From Caryophanales bacterium UBA3620 (GTDB taxonomy: Bacteria; Bacillota_I; Bacilli_A; RF39; UBA660), in contig DFLL01000005.1 of assembly GCA_002375205.1 (NCBI GenBank), positions 1 to 23,165 of the forward strand: a stretch of DNA of 23,165 bases. The letters are read 5' to 3'. Each line of letters opens with the position of its first letter. Positions within the stretch are counted from its first letter, which is position 1. This document shows, in pieces, positions 7,243-14,407 of the stretch. The position numbers and the translations under genes are program-made. The notes beneath the pieces were generated by a model, which was not told where the DNA came from, did not search any database, and saw nothing but the letters and a program-made list of their open reading frames with translations.

Positions 7243-7350
7243 AAAAAAATTAGAGACTGACCCCCTAAGGAACAGTCTCTCAAAAAGAATAAAAAGGGGT
7301 TGGCTAGTGTGATACTAGCACCAATTCGCCTAAATATCGAACTGGTGATT
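7243..7350 (-). ncRNA. Candidate small regulatory RNA with C-rich single-stranded tract
   Basis: Read on the minus strand from about 7350 (a start nearer 7346 is equally possible). Hairpin 1 pairs plus-strand blocks 7338-7347 and 7319-7328 (10 bp with one G-U, 9-base loop). Hairpin 2 pairs 7314-7319 with 7303-7308. Then comes an unpaired ACCCCUUUUUAUUCUUUUU-type tract (about 7282-7300), and last a terminator: 8-bp AGAGACTG/CAGTCTCT stem (7252-7259 with 7273-7280) followed by eight U. The terminator loop carries GGGGG that could pair with the CCCC tract. A promoter with ideal spacing stands just upstream, and no open frame of note is inside. C-rich tracts of this kind bind ribosome sites in known Firmicute sRNAs such as RsaE/RoxS, though this is not that RNA by sequence. 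Confidence 0.7.
7252..7280 (-). terminator. Terminator of the minus-strand small RNA
   Basis: An 8-bp stem (AGAGACTG with CAGTCTCT) and a 13-base loop; on the minus strand it is followed by AA and eight T (plus 7242-7249). The T-run is only on this side, so the direction is minus. It faces the SASP terminator at 7205-7236. Confidence 0.85.
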
Positions 7351-7353
7351 AAT

Positions 7354-7382
7354 ATAATAATCTAACTTAACATATTTGTCAA
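7354..7382 (-). promoter_or_regulatory. Strong minus-strand promoter for the small RNA
   Basis: On the minus strand TTGACA (plus 7377-7382) and TATTAT (plus 7354-7359) are separated by 17 bases. The -35 is a perfect consensus. Phased T-tracts lie directly upstream of it, in the position of an UP element. Confidence 0.8.
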
Positions 7383-7392
7383 CCACTTTTTC

Positions 7393-7428
7393 AAAAAAAA
7401 TAAAAAAAAATAAAAAAAAATAAAAAAA
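7393..7428. repeat. Helically phased A-tracts (intrinsic DNA curve / UP-like element)
   Basis: Four A-tracts of 8, 9, 9 and 7 bases are separated by single T at 7401, 7411 and 7421, a 10-base period that matches the DNA helix. They begin 10 bases upstream of the -35 box of the minus-strand promoter. Known biology of phased A-tracts is DNA bending and contact with the RNA polymerase alpha subunit. Confidence 0.75.
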
Positions 7429-7797
7429 TGTGAATTAATCAGCATTAGATTAATTATATATTGAAGTTGAGACATTAATTAATATTGAGATATATTAATA
7501 TAATAATCATAGTACATTATTTCTAATAACTAATTAAAATGCTGCCTTAGTTGACATGACAGAAAATATACACAAATATGGGTGCTAATAATTAAAAAAT
7601 AAACTGTAATTTCTTTTAAAATTTTGTTAGGATGCGGTTTGTTTAAATCGCATTATAGACAACAATGAGACAAAAAATTTTCTAGCTGAATAAGTACAAT
7701 ATTTAGATTTAATAAGTAAAAATAAACAAAATGCAAGATAAATACTTGCTTTTTTGGATATTTAAGTGTAAACTTATTTCTAGGAGGTATATTAATT
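7429..7797. other. Gene-poor spacer with hairpins
   Basis: No supported gene on either strand. It holds a long-range inverted repeat (CAGCATT 7440-7446 with AATGCTG 7538-7544), a TTGACA at 7551-7556 lacking a good -10 (AAATAT at 7574-7579 is the best at 17-base spacing), a 9-bp hairpin at 7632-7653, and a small terminator-like hairpin at 7733-7755. The span 7585-7755 could be an untranslated leader of the next gene or a second small RNA; evidence is weak. Confidence 0.4.
7733..7755 (+). terminator. Small terminator-like hairpin ahead of the thioredoxin-like gene
   Basis: GCAAG (7733-7737) pairs with CTTGC (7745-7749) over 7 bases, followed by six T (7750-7755). It lies 43 bases before the next start codon, so it could act as an attenuator or end an upstream short RNA. 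Confidence 0.5.
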
Positions 7798-8448
7798 ATG
7801 GCAAATAATTCAAAAAACAAAACAAATAATAAAAAAAATGGAAAGGGAAATAATAATAAAGAAGTAAAAAAGAATAATATTAAGAAGGAAGAAATTAAAG
7901 TTACTGAAATAAAGGAAACTAAAAAGGTAGAAGAAAAAGTTAAGAAAGAAAAGAAATCTTTTAGTTTAACTTCTAAACAAAAAGATATCATTTTAATTCT
8001 TTTAGTAGTAGTTCTTTTAGTGGTAGGGCTTGTTCTAACATCATCTAAGAAAGAAAAATTAGATATAGAGTTACCAGTGGCTTTAACTGGTGAAGCAGGA
8101 TTTACTGAAATTACTTATGATCAGTATAAAGAAAAAGTAGCTAATAATGAACTTTTCTTAGTAGTAATCGTAAGAGATGGATGTGGATATTGTGAAATGT
8201 ATGAACCAATAGTTGAAGAAGTAGCAGGTGAATATAAATTACCATTCTACTATATCAATCTTACTAATTTAACTGAAGAAGATAGTGAAGAATTATCATC
8301 TACTAATAAGTATTTAAAGAGAAATAAATGGGGAACACCTACGACATTATTTATGTATGGTGAAAACATCGTTGATTCAATAAGTGGTTATGTTGAAAAA
8401 GATGAATTTGTAAGTTTTGTTAAAGAGAATTTTAAGGTGGGAGAATAA
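7798..8448 (+). CDS. Membrane-anchored thioredoxin-like protein (CGYC)
   Basis: 216 aa. Residues 1-60 are a Lys/Asn/Glu-rich, probably disordered cytoplasmic tail. A single membrane helix follows at about 63-80, then a thioredoxin-fold domain that should sit outside the membrane. The redox motif is C129-G-Y-C132 in RDGCGYC, and the family's cis-proline is P181 in GTPTT. It likely reduces or forms disulfides on exported proteins, but direction and substrate cannot be told from sequence. The start is set by AGGAGG at 7782-7787. Only five bases separate it from the PH-like gene, so they form a unit. No DsbB or CcdA partner is visible. Confidence 0.85.
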   Translation: MANNSKNKTNNKKNGKGNNNKEVKKNNIKKEEIKVTEIKETKKVEEKVKKEKKSFSLTSKQKDIILILLVVVLLVVGLVLTSSKKEKLDIELPVALTGEAGFTEITYDQYKEKVANNELFLVVIVRDGCGYCEMYEPIVEEVAGEYKLPFYYINLTNLTEEDSEELSSTNKYLKRNKWGTPTTLFMYGENIVDSISGYVEKDEFVSFVKENFKVGE

Positions 8449-8453
8449 AGAAT

Positions 8454-8900
8454 ATGGTTACTGTTTATGAAAAAGCGAAGGAATTCAAAAGAAAATATCC
8501 TGCAACAGTAGCATTTAGAATAAAGGCACATTCAAAACTAGCTCAAAAATTTGTTGGAAATGATGAAGAAATAAAGTATGTTTTCGTAGCTCAAAAAAAC
8601 TTTAAAAGCTATGAATTTATAAATACCAATGTAATCGTGTTAACAAATAAAAGATTACTTGTAGCTACAAAAAGGCTATTATTTGGTTACTTCTATAAGG
8701 CTATTACTCCAGATTTATTTAATGATATAACTTTAAGAAGTGGATTGCTATGGGGAAAAGTAGTTATAGATACAGTTAAAGAAATAGTAATTCTGTCCAA
8801 CATTGATAAAGCTGCCTTGTCAGAAATAGAACAAAATATATCCAACGTAATGATGGAAGAAAAGAAAAAATATGTAAGAGAAAGTACAAAATCAGAATAG
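8454..8900 (+). CDS. PH-domain-like small protein
   Basis: 148 aa, with no signal peptide or membrane segment. The central part reads as a bacterial PH-like (YokE/bPH-type) beta sandwich. Alternating strands appear in YVFVAQKNF, NVIVLTNKRLLVATK (about 62-77) and GKVVIDTVKEIVIL; the 'VLTNKRLLV' strand is typical of these domains. A C-terminal helix follows (about 125-148) and ends charged. Function is unknown; such domains are found in stress and membrane-associated proteins. It is translated just after the thioredoxin-like gene. A 9-bp hairpin overlaps its 3' end. Confidence 0.65.
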   Translation: MVTVYEKAKEFKRKYPATVAFRIKAHSKLAQKFVGNDEEIKYVFVAQKNFKSYEFINTNVIVLTNKRLLVATKRLLFGYFYKAITPDLFNDITLRSGLLWGKVVIDTVKEIVILSNIDKAALSEIEQNISNVMMEEKKKYVRESTKSE

Positions 8901-8920
8901 ACTTTCTCTTTCTTTCTACT
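8877..8920 (+). terminator. Weak terminator or processing hairpin before recX
   Basis: AGAGAAAGT (8877-8885) pairs with ACTTTCTCT (8901-8909) over 15 bases, followed by a pyrimidine-rich but interrupted T stretch. The left arm is inside the preceding gene. It may reduce read-through into recX. Confidence 0.4.
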
Positions 8921-8931
8921 AGGAGGTTCAT

Positions 8932-9546
8932 ATGAAAATAATTAAATATGAAAGAAATAAAAAAAATAATTATAATGTTTACTTAGATAATGGTGAAATA
9001 ATAACTTTAAATGAAAATGTTATTACGGAAAATGAACTATTATTAAAAAAAGAAATAGATAAAGAATTATATGATAAGTTAAATATAGACAATAAAATAT
9101 ATGAGTTATACGAAATATCTATTAAATATATAAATGTAAGATTAAGAAGTATAAAAGAAATAAAAGCTTACTTACAAAAAAAAGAAAAAGATATAGATAT
9201 AGTAAATAGAGTATGTGATAAACTAATAAAAAATAAATTTTTAAATGATGAAATATTTACTAAAGCTTTTATAAAGGATAAGCTAAGTTTTACTACTATG
9301 GGAGATTACAAAATAAGAAAAGAATTAGAAAGACTTGGTATAGATAATATTATTATTGAAGAGAATATTTCTAATATAGATAATAATTTGCTTGAAGAAA
9401 GAATAAGAAAAATAATTGATAAAGATATAAGAATTAATAAGAAATACTCTGGTGTTAATTTAAAAAATAAAATATATAATCATTTATTATCACAAGGATA
9501 TAGTCAGAGTATAATAATAAATATTATAAATACATACGATTTTTAG
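8932..9546 (+). CDS. recX: Regulatory protein RecX
   Basis: 204 aa, usual for Gram-positive RecX. RecX binds RecA filaments and limits recombination. The product is a chain of three-helix repeats. The first clear one contains LRSIKEIKAYLQKK (about 71-84), and the family core FLNDEIFTKAFIKDKLSFTTMGDYKIRKELERLGI (about 103-137) corresponds to the usual 'lDDe-fa-s-v-r---G---i---L--kGi' pattern. The start is supported by AGGAGG at 8921-8926. recA is not in the window. The spacing and hairpin upstream suggest partly separate expression. Confidence 0.88.
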   Translation: MKIIKYERNKKNNYNVYLDNGEIITLNENVITENELLLKKEIDKELYDKLNIDNKIYELYEISIKYINVRLRSIKEIKAYLQKKEKDIDIVNRVCDKLIKNKFLNDEIFTKAFIKDKLSFTTMGDYKIRKELERLGIDNIIIEENISNIDNNLLEERIRKIIDKDIRINKKYSGVNLKNKIYNHLLSQGYSQSIIINIINTYDF

Positions 9547-9588
9547 TATATTTTAATATTTATTAGTAAAAATATAAATGGTGATATA

Positions 9589-10095
9589 ATGAAAAAAATT
9601 ATTTTAGTATTTACATTTTTGCTAATACTCGTAGGATGCTCACTATCAAATAGCCCAACATCTAAAGTAGAAGATCTTCTTACAAAGTATCAAACATTAG
9701 ATAAAGATATTATAGAAGGTATAAATAATGCAGTTAGTGAAGAAACACTTACTTCATCCCAAGTAGAAAGATTTAGAAAAATAATTGAAAAACAATATAA
9801 AAATTTGTCATATGAAGTAAAAGATGAAAGATATGATGGAGATAGCGCTACTATTACTGTTGAAATAGAAGTATTAGATTACAAAAAGAGTATTAATGAA
9901 GTATCCTCTGCCTATTTACAAAGAGATGACTATACAGTCGAAGAATATAATAATGCCAAATTAGATTCTTTAGAAAAAGTAAATGATAAAGTGTTATATA
10001 CTATTGACTTTGAAGTAAATAAAGATGCAAATGGTAATTGGCATTTAGCTAGTTTAAGTAATGAAACTATTAAAAAAATACTAGGAATGTATTAA
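9589..10095 (+). CDS. Small lipoprotein
   Basis: 168 aa. A lipoprotein signal is clear: KK followed by a hydrophobic stretch and the lipobox L14-V-G-C17, so the mature protein should be anchored on the outer face of the membrane through C17. The remainder has a helical part (about 25-60) and then mixed beta strands (SATITVEIEVLDY; KVLYTIDFEVNKDANGNWHLASL), similar in style to small DUF4878/NTF2-like extracellular lipoproteins. I cannot assign a function. A GGTGAT ribosome site precedes the ATG. Confidence 0.75.
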   Translation: MKKIILVFTFLLILVGCSLSNSPTSKVEDLLTKYQTLDKDIIEGINNAVSEETLTSSQVERFRKIIEKQYKNLSYEVKDERYDGDSATITVEIEVLDYKKSINEVSSAYLQRDDYTVEEYNNAKLDSLEKVNDKVLYTIDFEVNKDANGNWHLASLSNETIKKILGMY

Positions 10096-10149
10096 TTAAT
10101 AGTTTTTTTTAAATTATTGTGATACAATTAAATAGAAAGAGGGACTATA

Positions 10150-10419
10150 ATGCAAATTAATAATAGAAATGAAGATTTAACTAAAGTATTTGATAGAACA
10201 TGGAAAGCTAATCATAATGACGATGTAAAAAAGGCAAGAGAAAGAGAAAAAAATTTTATTGATAAATTATTTAATATAAAACATCCAACAGAAAAAAGAA
10301 ATACTCCAAGGCCATTAAGTCCAAACGAGCAAGTAAGTAATTTACAGAAAAATATAAATGGCATGAATAGCTTTAATAATCAAACTAAATTAAATAATAT
10401 AAGAGGTAAATTTAACTAA
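10150..10419 (+). CDS. Hypothetical protein, 89 aa, upstream of rnhB
   Basis: Not recognised. It is a highly charged, Asn-rich soluble protein with an N-terminal helix (about residues 18-45, rich in K/R/E) and a low-complexity tail with many N and Q. There are no Cys and no membrane segment. A possible extended -10 promoter, TGaTACAAT (10120-10128), lies just upstream. The stop codon shares a base with the rnhB start region (ATGG at 10419), so the two are translationally coupled. Coupling and a GAGGGA ribosome site argue for a real gene. Confidence 0.6.
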   Translation: MQINNRNEDLTKVFDRTWKANHNDDVKKAREREKNFIDKLFNIKHPTEKRNTPRPLSPNEQVSNLQKNINGMNSFNNQTKLNNIRGKFN

Positions 10420-11036
10420 TGGAAGATTTATATAAATATGAAAAAGAATTATATGCTAAAGGATTAAACCTAATTGGAGGAGTAGATGAAGTAGGAAGGG
10501 GTCCTTTAATAGGAAGTGTTGTCGCAGCATGCGTGGTCTTACCAAAAGACTTTGTATTAGAAGGATTAACTGACTCTAAGAAATTATCCGAAAAGAAAAG
10601 GAATTTATTTTATGATATTATACGAGAAAAAGCAATTGCGGTAGGAATAGGAGTAGTTGACGAAAAGAAAATTGATGAAGTAAACATCTATGAAGCAACT
10701 AAAATAGCTATGAAAGAAGCTATAAAAAATACCAATATAGAATTAGAACATGTTTTAATAGATGCCATGCCTCTAGATATTAATGTACCTACGACTAGTA
10801 TTATTAAAGGGGACGCAAAATCAATATCTATTGCAGCGGCCTCTGTAATAGCTAAAGTAACAAGGGATAAAATGATGTATGAATTAGATAAAAAATATCC
10901 GATGTATGATTTAAAAAATAATAAGGGATATGGCACTAAAAAACATCTTGAAGCAATAGAAAAGTATGGTATTACTAAGTATCATCGATTAACCTTTAAA
11001 CCAGTATCTAACTATAAAGATAAAGTAATAAATTGA
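10419..11036 (+). CDS. rnhB: Ribonuclease HII
   Basis: 205 aa. RNase HII cuts RNA in RNA/DNA hybrids and starts removal of single ribonucleotides from DNA. The acidic active site is complete: D23-E24 in VDEVGRG (22-28), D115 in HVLIDAM, and D150 in KVTRD. The GDAKSISIAAASVIAKVTRD block (131-150) and the C-terminal GYGTKKHLEAI motif are the standard RNase HII signatures. It overlaps the preceding small gene by one base and is followed after 13 bases by the ABC ATPase. Confidence 0.97.
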   Translation: MEDLYKYEKELYAKGLNLIGGVDEVGRGPLIGSVVAACVVLPKDFVLEGLTDSKKLSEKKRNLFYDIIREKAIAVGIGVVDEKKIDEVNIYEATKIAMKEAIKNTNIELEHVLIDAMPLDINVPTTSIIKGDAKSISIAAASVIAKVTRDKMMYELDKKYPMYDLKNNKGYGTKKHLEAIEKYGITKYHRLTFKPVSNYKDKVIN

Positions 11037-11049
11037 TTGGAGAAATATA

Positions 11050-11955
11050 ATGGAAGGTATTATAAAAATAGATAATTTAACGAAAAGTTATGGAAATATC
11101 AAAGCGGTTAATAATTTAAGTTTTAAAGTAAAAAAAGGGGAACTCTTTTCTTTTCTTGGAATCAATGGTGCAGGTAAAAGTACAACAATTAATATTATAT
11201 GTGGAGAGTTAAGAAAGGACTCTGGAACTGTTTTAGTCTGTGATCAGGATGTTGATTGTGATGACAAATATATTAAGAAAAAAATTGGTGTAGTATTTCA
11301 AGAATCTTTACTAGATAAATCACTAACTGTTTATGATAATCTAAAAATAAAGGCTGCTCTTTATAACATTACAGGGAAAGATTTTATAAAAAGGTATGAC
11401 GAATTATCAAGTTTATTTGATTTAAAAGAAATAGAAAAACAACCTATTAGAGAGTTATCTGGTGGTCAAAGAAGAAGAGCCGATATTGCTAGAGCAATAA
11501 TTCATAACCCTGAAATTTTAATTCTTGACGAACCAACAACAGGACTTGATCCAGGAACAAGAAAGAAAATTTGGAAAGTTCTTAATTTGTTGAGAAAGAA
11601 ACAAAATTTAACAATTTTTTTAACAACTCATTATATGGAAGAAGCAGCAGATTCAGATTATATAGTTATTTTAGATAAAGGAAGTATTATAGCAGAGGGA
11701 ACTCCACTTGAATTAAAAAATAAATATGCATATGATATGATACTTATTTATAATATCAGTGAAGATGAAATAAAAAAGTTAAATAAACCATATATAAGAA
11801 TAAGAGATGGATTTAAAATTGAAATAAAAACATTAGAAGAAGCAACAGAATTAATCATAAAAAACAGGAATTTGTTTAAAGATTATGAGATTGTTAAAGG
11901 GAAAATGGATGATGTATTTCTTAATGCTACTGGATACGATTTGGAGGTGGAGTAG
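11050..11955 (+). CDS. ABC-2 type exporter, ATP-binding subunit
   Basis: 301 aa. Complete ABC ATPase: Walker A GINGAGKST (37-45), Q-loop Q84, signature LSGGQ (136-140), Walker B ILILDE (156-161), D-loop region and switch histidine H194 in TTHYMEEA. The C-terminal ~70 residues are the extension typical of DrrA/NodI/CcmA-type exporters. It shares one base with the permease gene, so the two form one exporter of unknown cargo (drugs, lipids or peptides in the family). A GGAG ribosome site precedes the ATG. Confidence 0.93.
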   Translation: MEGIIKIDNLTKSYGNIKAVNNLSFKVKKGELFSFLGINGAGKSTTINIICGELRKDSGTVLVCDQDVDCDDKYIKKKIGVVFQESLLDKSLTVYDNLKIKAALYNITGKDFIKRYDELSSLFDLKEIEKQPIRELSGGQRRRADIARAIIHNPEILILDEPTTGLDPGTRKKIWKVLNLLRKKQNLTIFLTTHYMEEAADSDYIVILDKGSIIAEGTPLELKNKYAYDMILIYNISEDEIKKLNKPYIRIRDGFKIEIKTLEEATELIIKNRNLFKDYEIVKGKMDDVFLNATGYDLEVE

Positions 11956-12842
11956 TGAGAGAGCTTATTAATCTTACCAAAAGAAATGTTAAAGTATACT
12001 TTTCAGATAAAGGAATGTTTTTTACTTCTTTAATAACTCCAATCATTTTATTAGTTTTATATGCAACATTTCTTGCAGGAATATATAGAGATAATTTTAT
12101 ATCAATTATACCTGAAGGATTTAAAATATCAGATAAATTAATAAATTCCCTAGTAGGTGGACAATTAGTATCATCATTACTTTCAGTAAGTTGTATTACA
12201 GTAGCTTTTACTTCAAATTTACTTATGGTCCAGGATAAGGTAAATAATTCAATCAAAGACATTAATGTAACCCCAACAAGTAAATTTGCCATTGGATTAA
12301 GTTATTTCGCTTCTACCTTTATTTCCACAATATTAGTAAATGTTATAGTAGCAATAATATGCTTTGTATATATTTATTTTCAGGGATGGTATATGAATAT
12401 AAATGATGTAATACTTATCTTATTTGATATTTTGATTTTATCTCTTTTTGGAACAGCATTATCATCAGTGGTTAATTATAATTTATCGAGTCAAGGACAA
12501 ATAACTGCCGTTGGAACAATGGTGAGTGCAGGATATGGCTTTATATGCGGGGCATATATGCCTATTTCGTCATTTAATCAAACTCTTCAAAAAATATTAT
12601 CATTTCTTCCAAGTACTTACGCAACATCTCTATTTAGGAATCATTCTTTAAATGGCCCTTTTAGAGAAATGAATAGACTAAATATCCCGATAAATATAAT
12701 TAATGAAATAAAAAAAGGACTTGATTGTAAAATAATATTTTTTGACAATAATGTAACAATTAGAATAATGTATACTATTTTAATATTAAGCATTATTATT
12801 TTAACTGTTTTGTTTTTTTTGATGAATAAACGAAGAAAGTAA
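11955..12842 (+). CDS. ABC-2 type exporter, permease subunit
   Basis: 295 aa with a GTG start at 11955 that overlaps the ATPase stop; GGAGGTGG at 11943-11950 is the ribosome site. About six hydrophobic segments are visible: near residues 22-45, 62-85, 105-130, 145-170, 185-205 and 268-290. The 'FLPSTYATSLFRNH' stretch around 215 is like the conserved region of ABC-2 permeases. It pairs with the preceding ATPase. Cargo is unknown. The terminator follows within 10 bases. Confidence 0.88.
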   Translation: MRELINLTKRNVKVYFSDKGMFFTSLITPIILLVLYATFLAGIYRDNFISIIPEGFKISDKLINSLVGGQLVSSLLSVSCITVAFTSNLLMVQDKVNNSIKDINVTPTSKFAIGLSYFASTFISTILVNVIVAIICFVYIYFQGWYMNINDVILILFDILILSLFGTALSSVVNYNLSSQGQITAVGTMVSAGYGFICGAYMPISSFNQTLQKILSFLPSTYATSLFRNHSLNGPFREMNRLNIPINIINEIKKGLDCKIIFFDNNVTIRIMYTILILSIIILTVLFFLMNKRRK

Positions 12843-12851
12843 ATATAAATA

Positions 12852-12889
12852 AAAAAGATATCAGTTATATTTAAACTAGATATCTTTTT
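12852..12889. terminator. Bidirectional terminator between the ABC exporter and the PilB-like gene
   Basis: AAAAAGATATC (12852-12862) pairs with GATATCTTTTT (12879-12889), and AGTT/AACT extend the stem inside. A-run on the left and T-run on the right let it stop both the plus-strand exporter operon and the minus-strand ATPase gene. Confidence 0.85.
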
Positions 12890-14311
12890 CTATTTTACTC
12901 CAAAATCAGCATCGTCTACTTCAATTAGTTTAAGTATTTCATCTGTTGTAGTAAACCCTGCGACTACTTTAAATAAACCATCTTGAAGCATAGTTATAAC
13001 ATCTTTGCTGTATACTAACTTTCTCAAGTCATCTTTTCTCATCCCTGCACTTATTGCGTCTCTTATATCTTGATTAATAAGAAGCACTTCTTGGACAGCA
13101 ATTCTACCTTTATATCCGTGACTACAATGAGGACATCCTGAAGGGTTAGCGGCATATATCTCATTAATATCTTGACCTAAAACAGATTTAAATAAGTTTC
13201 TCTCTGCTTCTGTAACTGCTCTTTTAACTTTACATTTATTACAAAGCATTCTGGCAAGCTTCTGTGAAACAATTCCCTCTAAAGCAGAAGCAAGCAAATA
13301 TCTTTCAACGTTCATATCAAGTAGTCTTTCAATAGTATTAAGTGAATTGTTAGTATGTATTGTTGAAAGAACTAAATGACCAGTAATAGAAGCTCTAACA
13401 GCAATTTGTGCCGTTTCTGAATCTCTTATCTCACCAATCATAATAACGTTAGGGTCTTGCCTTAAAATACTACGAAGAACAGCAGCAAAATCGAGACCTA
13501 TTTCACTATTAACTTGTACCTGATTAACACCTTCAATATCCATTTCAACAGGATCTTCTACTGTTATTAAGTTGCTACCTTCAACATTAAGTTTTTGTAA
13601 GAAAGAGTATAGGGTAGTAGACTTACCAGTACCAGTAGCCCCAGTAACTAATATTATTCCATTAGGAGTAGAAAGCATTTTTAATACTTTATTGTAATTA
13701 GTCTCACTAAAATATAAATATTCAATACCCTTTAAACTCATGGAATAATCCATAATTCTTATAACAATTTTTTCTCCTCTTTTAGTAGGAAGAGAAGAAA
13801 CACGAAGATCTAAATCTTTACCATTTATTCTATCTTTAATACCACCATCTTGGGGAAGCCTTGTCTCAGTAATATTCATACCAGCCATTATCTTAATTCT
13901 TGTCGTAACATTCTGCTTAATATCTCTAGGTAATTTAAAATAATCTCTAAGAAGACCATCAATTCTTATTCTTACAGTTATACCTTCATCAGTAGGATCC
14001 ATATGAATATCACTACCACCAGCATTTACTCCAGTTAAAATAATAGAATTAACTATATCAACAACGGGCATCTTCGTAAAATCAATATTTCCATTTTGAC
14101 CAATGTTAATAGCATTATTAAAATTATTTTTACTATTCATACTAGGCTGACTAGGCATATTATTTTGTACAGGTTTATTATTTTGATTGCTTATTTTTCT
14201 TTGCATACTCATTTGAGTACTACTTTGATTATTAACCTGATTATTAATATTATTTAAATTGCCTTTAACACTCTGCACATTATTATTAGGCGCAGTACTC
14301 ACATTTTGCAT
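12890..14311 (-). CDS. Type IV pilus / competence assembly ATPase (PilB/GspE family)
   Basis: 473 aa. It powers polymerisation of pilins or pseudopilins from the cytoplasmic face. Residues 1-75 are a Gln/Asn/Ser-rich low-complexity stretch, where PilB proteins normally carry a folded N1/MshEN domain. The ATPase core begins about 80. It has an N2 segment (SDIHMDP, 100-106), Walker A GATGTGKST (224-232), the Asp box region ITVEDPVE (249-256), Walker B VIMIGE (289-294) and the His box near GHLVLSTIHTN. A zinc site has C357/C360 and C393/C396. The domain layout resembles ComGA/PilB with the metal module. It diverges from two prepilin-like genes under facing promoters, and the pilus platform gene is not in view. 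Confidence 0.93.
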   Translation of the reverse strand: MQNVSTAPNNNVQSVKGNLNNINNQVNNQSSTQMSMQRKISNQNNKPVQNNMPSQPSMNSKNNFNNAINIGQNGNIDFTKMPVVDIVNSIILTGVNAGGSDIHMDPTDEGITVRIRIDGLLRDYFKLPRDIKQNVTTRIKIMAGMNITETRLPQDGGIKDRINGKDLDLRVSSLPTKRGEKIVIRIMDYSMSLKGIEYLYFSETNYNKVLKMLSTPNGIILVTGATGTGKSTTLYSFLQKLNVEGSNLITVEDPVEMDIEGVNQVQVNSEIGLDFAAVLRSILRQDPNVIMIGEIRDSETAQIAVRASITGHLVLSTIHTNNSLNTIERLLDMNVERYLLASALEGIVSQKLARMLCNKCKVKRAVTEAERNLFKSVLGQDINEIYAANPSGCPHCSHGYKGRIAVQEVLLINQDIRDAISAGMRKDDLRKLVYSKDVITMLQDGLFKVVAGFTTTDEILKLIEVDDADFGVK

Positions 14312-14362
14312 AATATCCCTCTTTCCATTCTTTAAAAAAAGACTAGATTTTATTCTATAATT

Positions 14363-14391
14363 ATTATATAATATATTTAGTAAAATATCAA
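14363..14391 (-). promoter_or_regulatory. Promoter of the PilB-like gene
   Basis: On the minus strand TTGATA (plus 14386-14391), 17 bases, TATAAT (plus 14363-14368). The plus strand of the same segment also has TATAAT at 14356-14361 and 14367-14372, so the divergent prepilin genes may start from overlapping sites. Confidence 0.75.
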
Positions 14392-14407
14392 CAAAAAGGT
14401 GATAAAA

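Noticed and set aside
7393..7430. A-rich repeats as a CRISPR or satellite
   Set aside because: Units are 10 bases of almost only A with no spacers; phased A-tracts by the promoter explain them better.
7240..7760. 6S RNA, SRP RNA or tmRNA in the gene-poor span
   Set aside because: No long rod with a central bubble, no SRP-type GGAA/GNAR apex and no tRNA-like ends were visible; size and fold point to a different small RNA.
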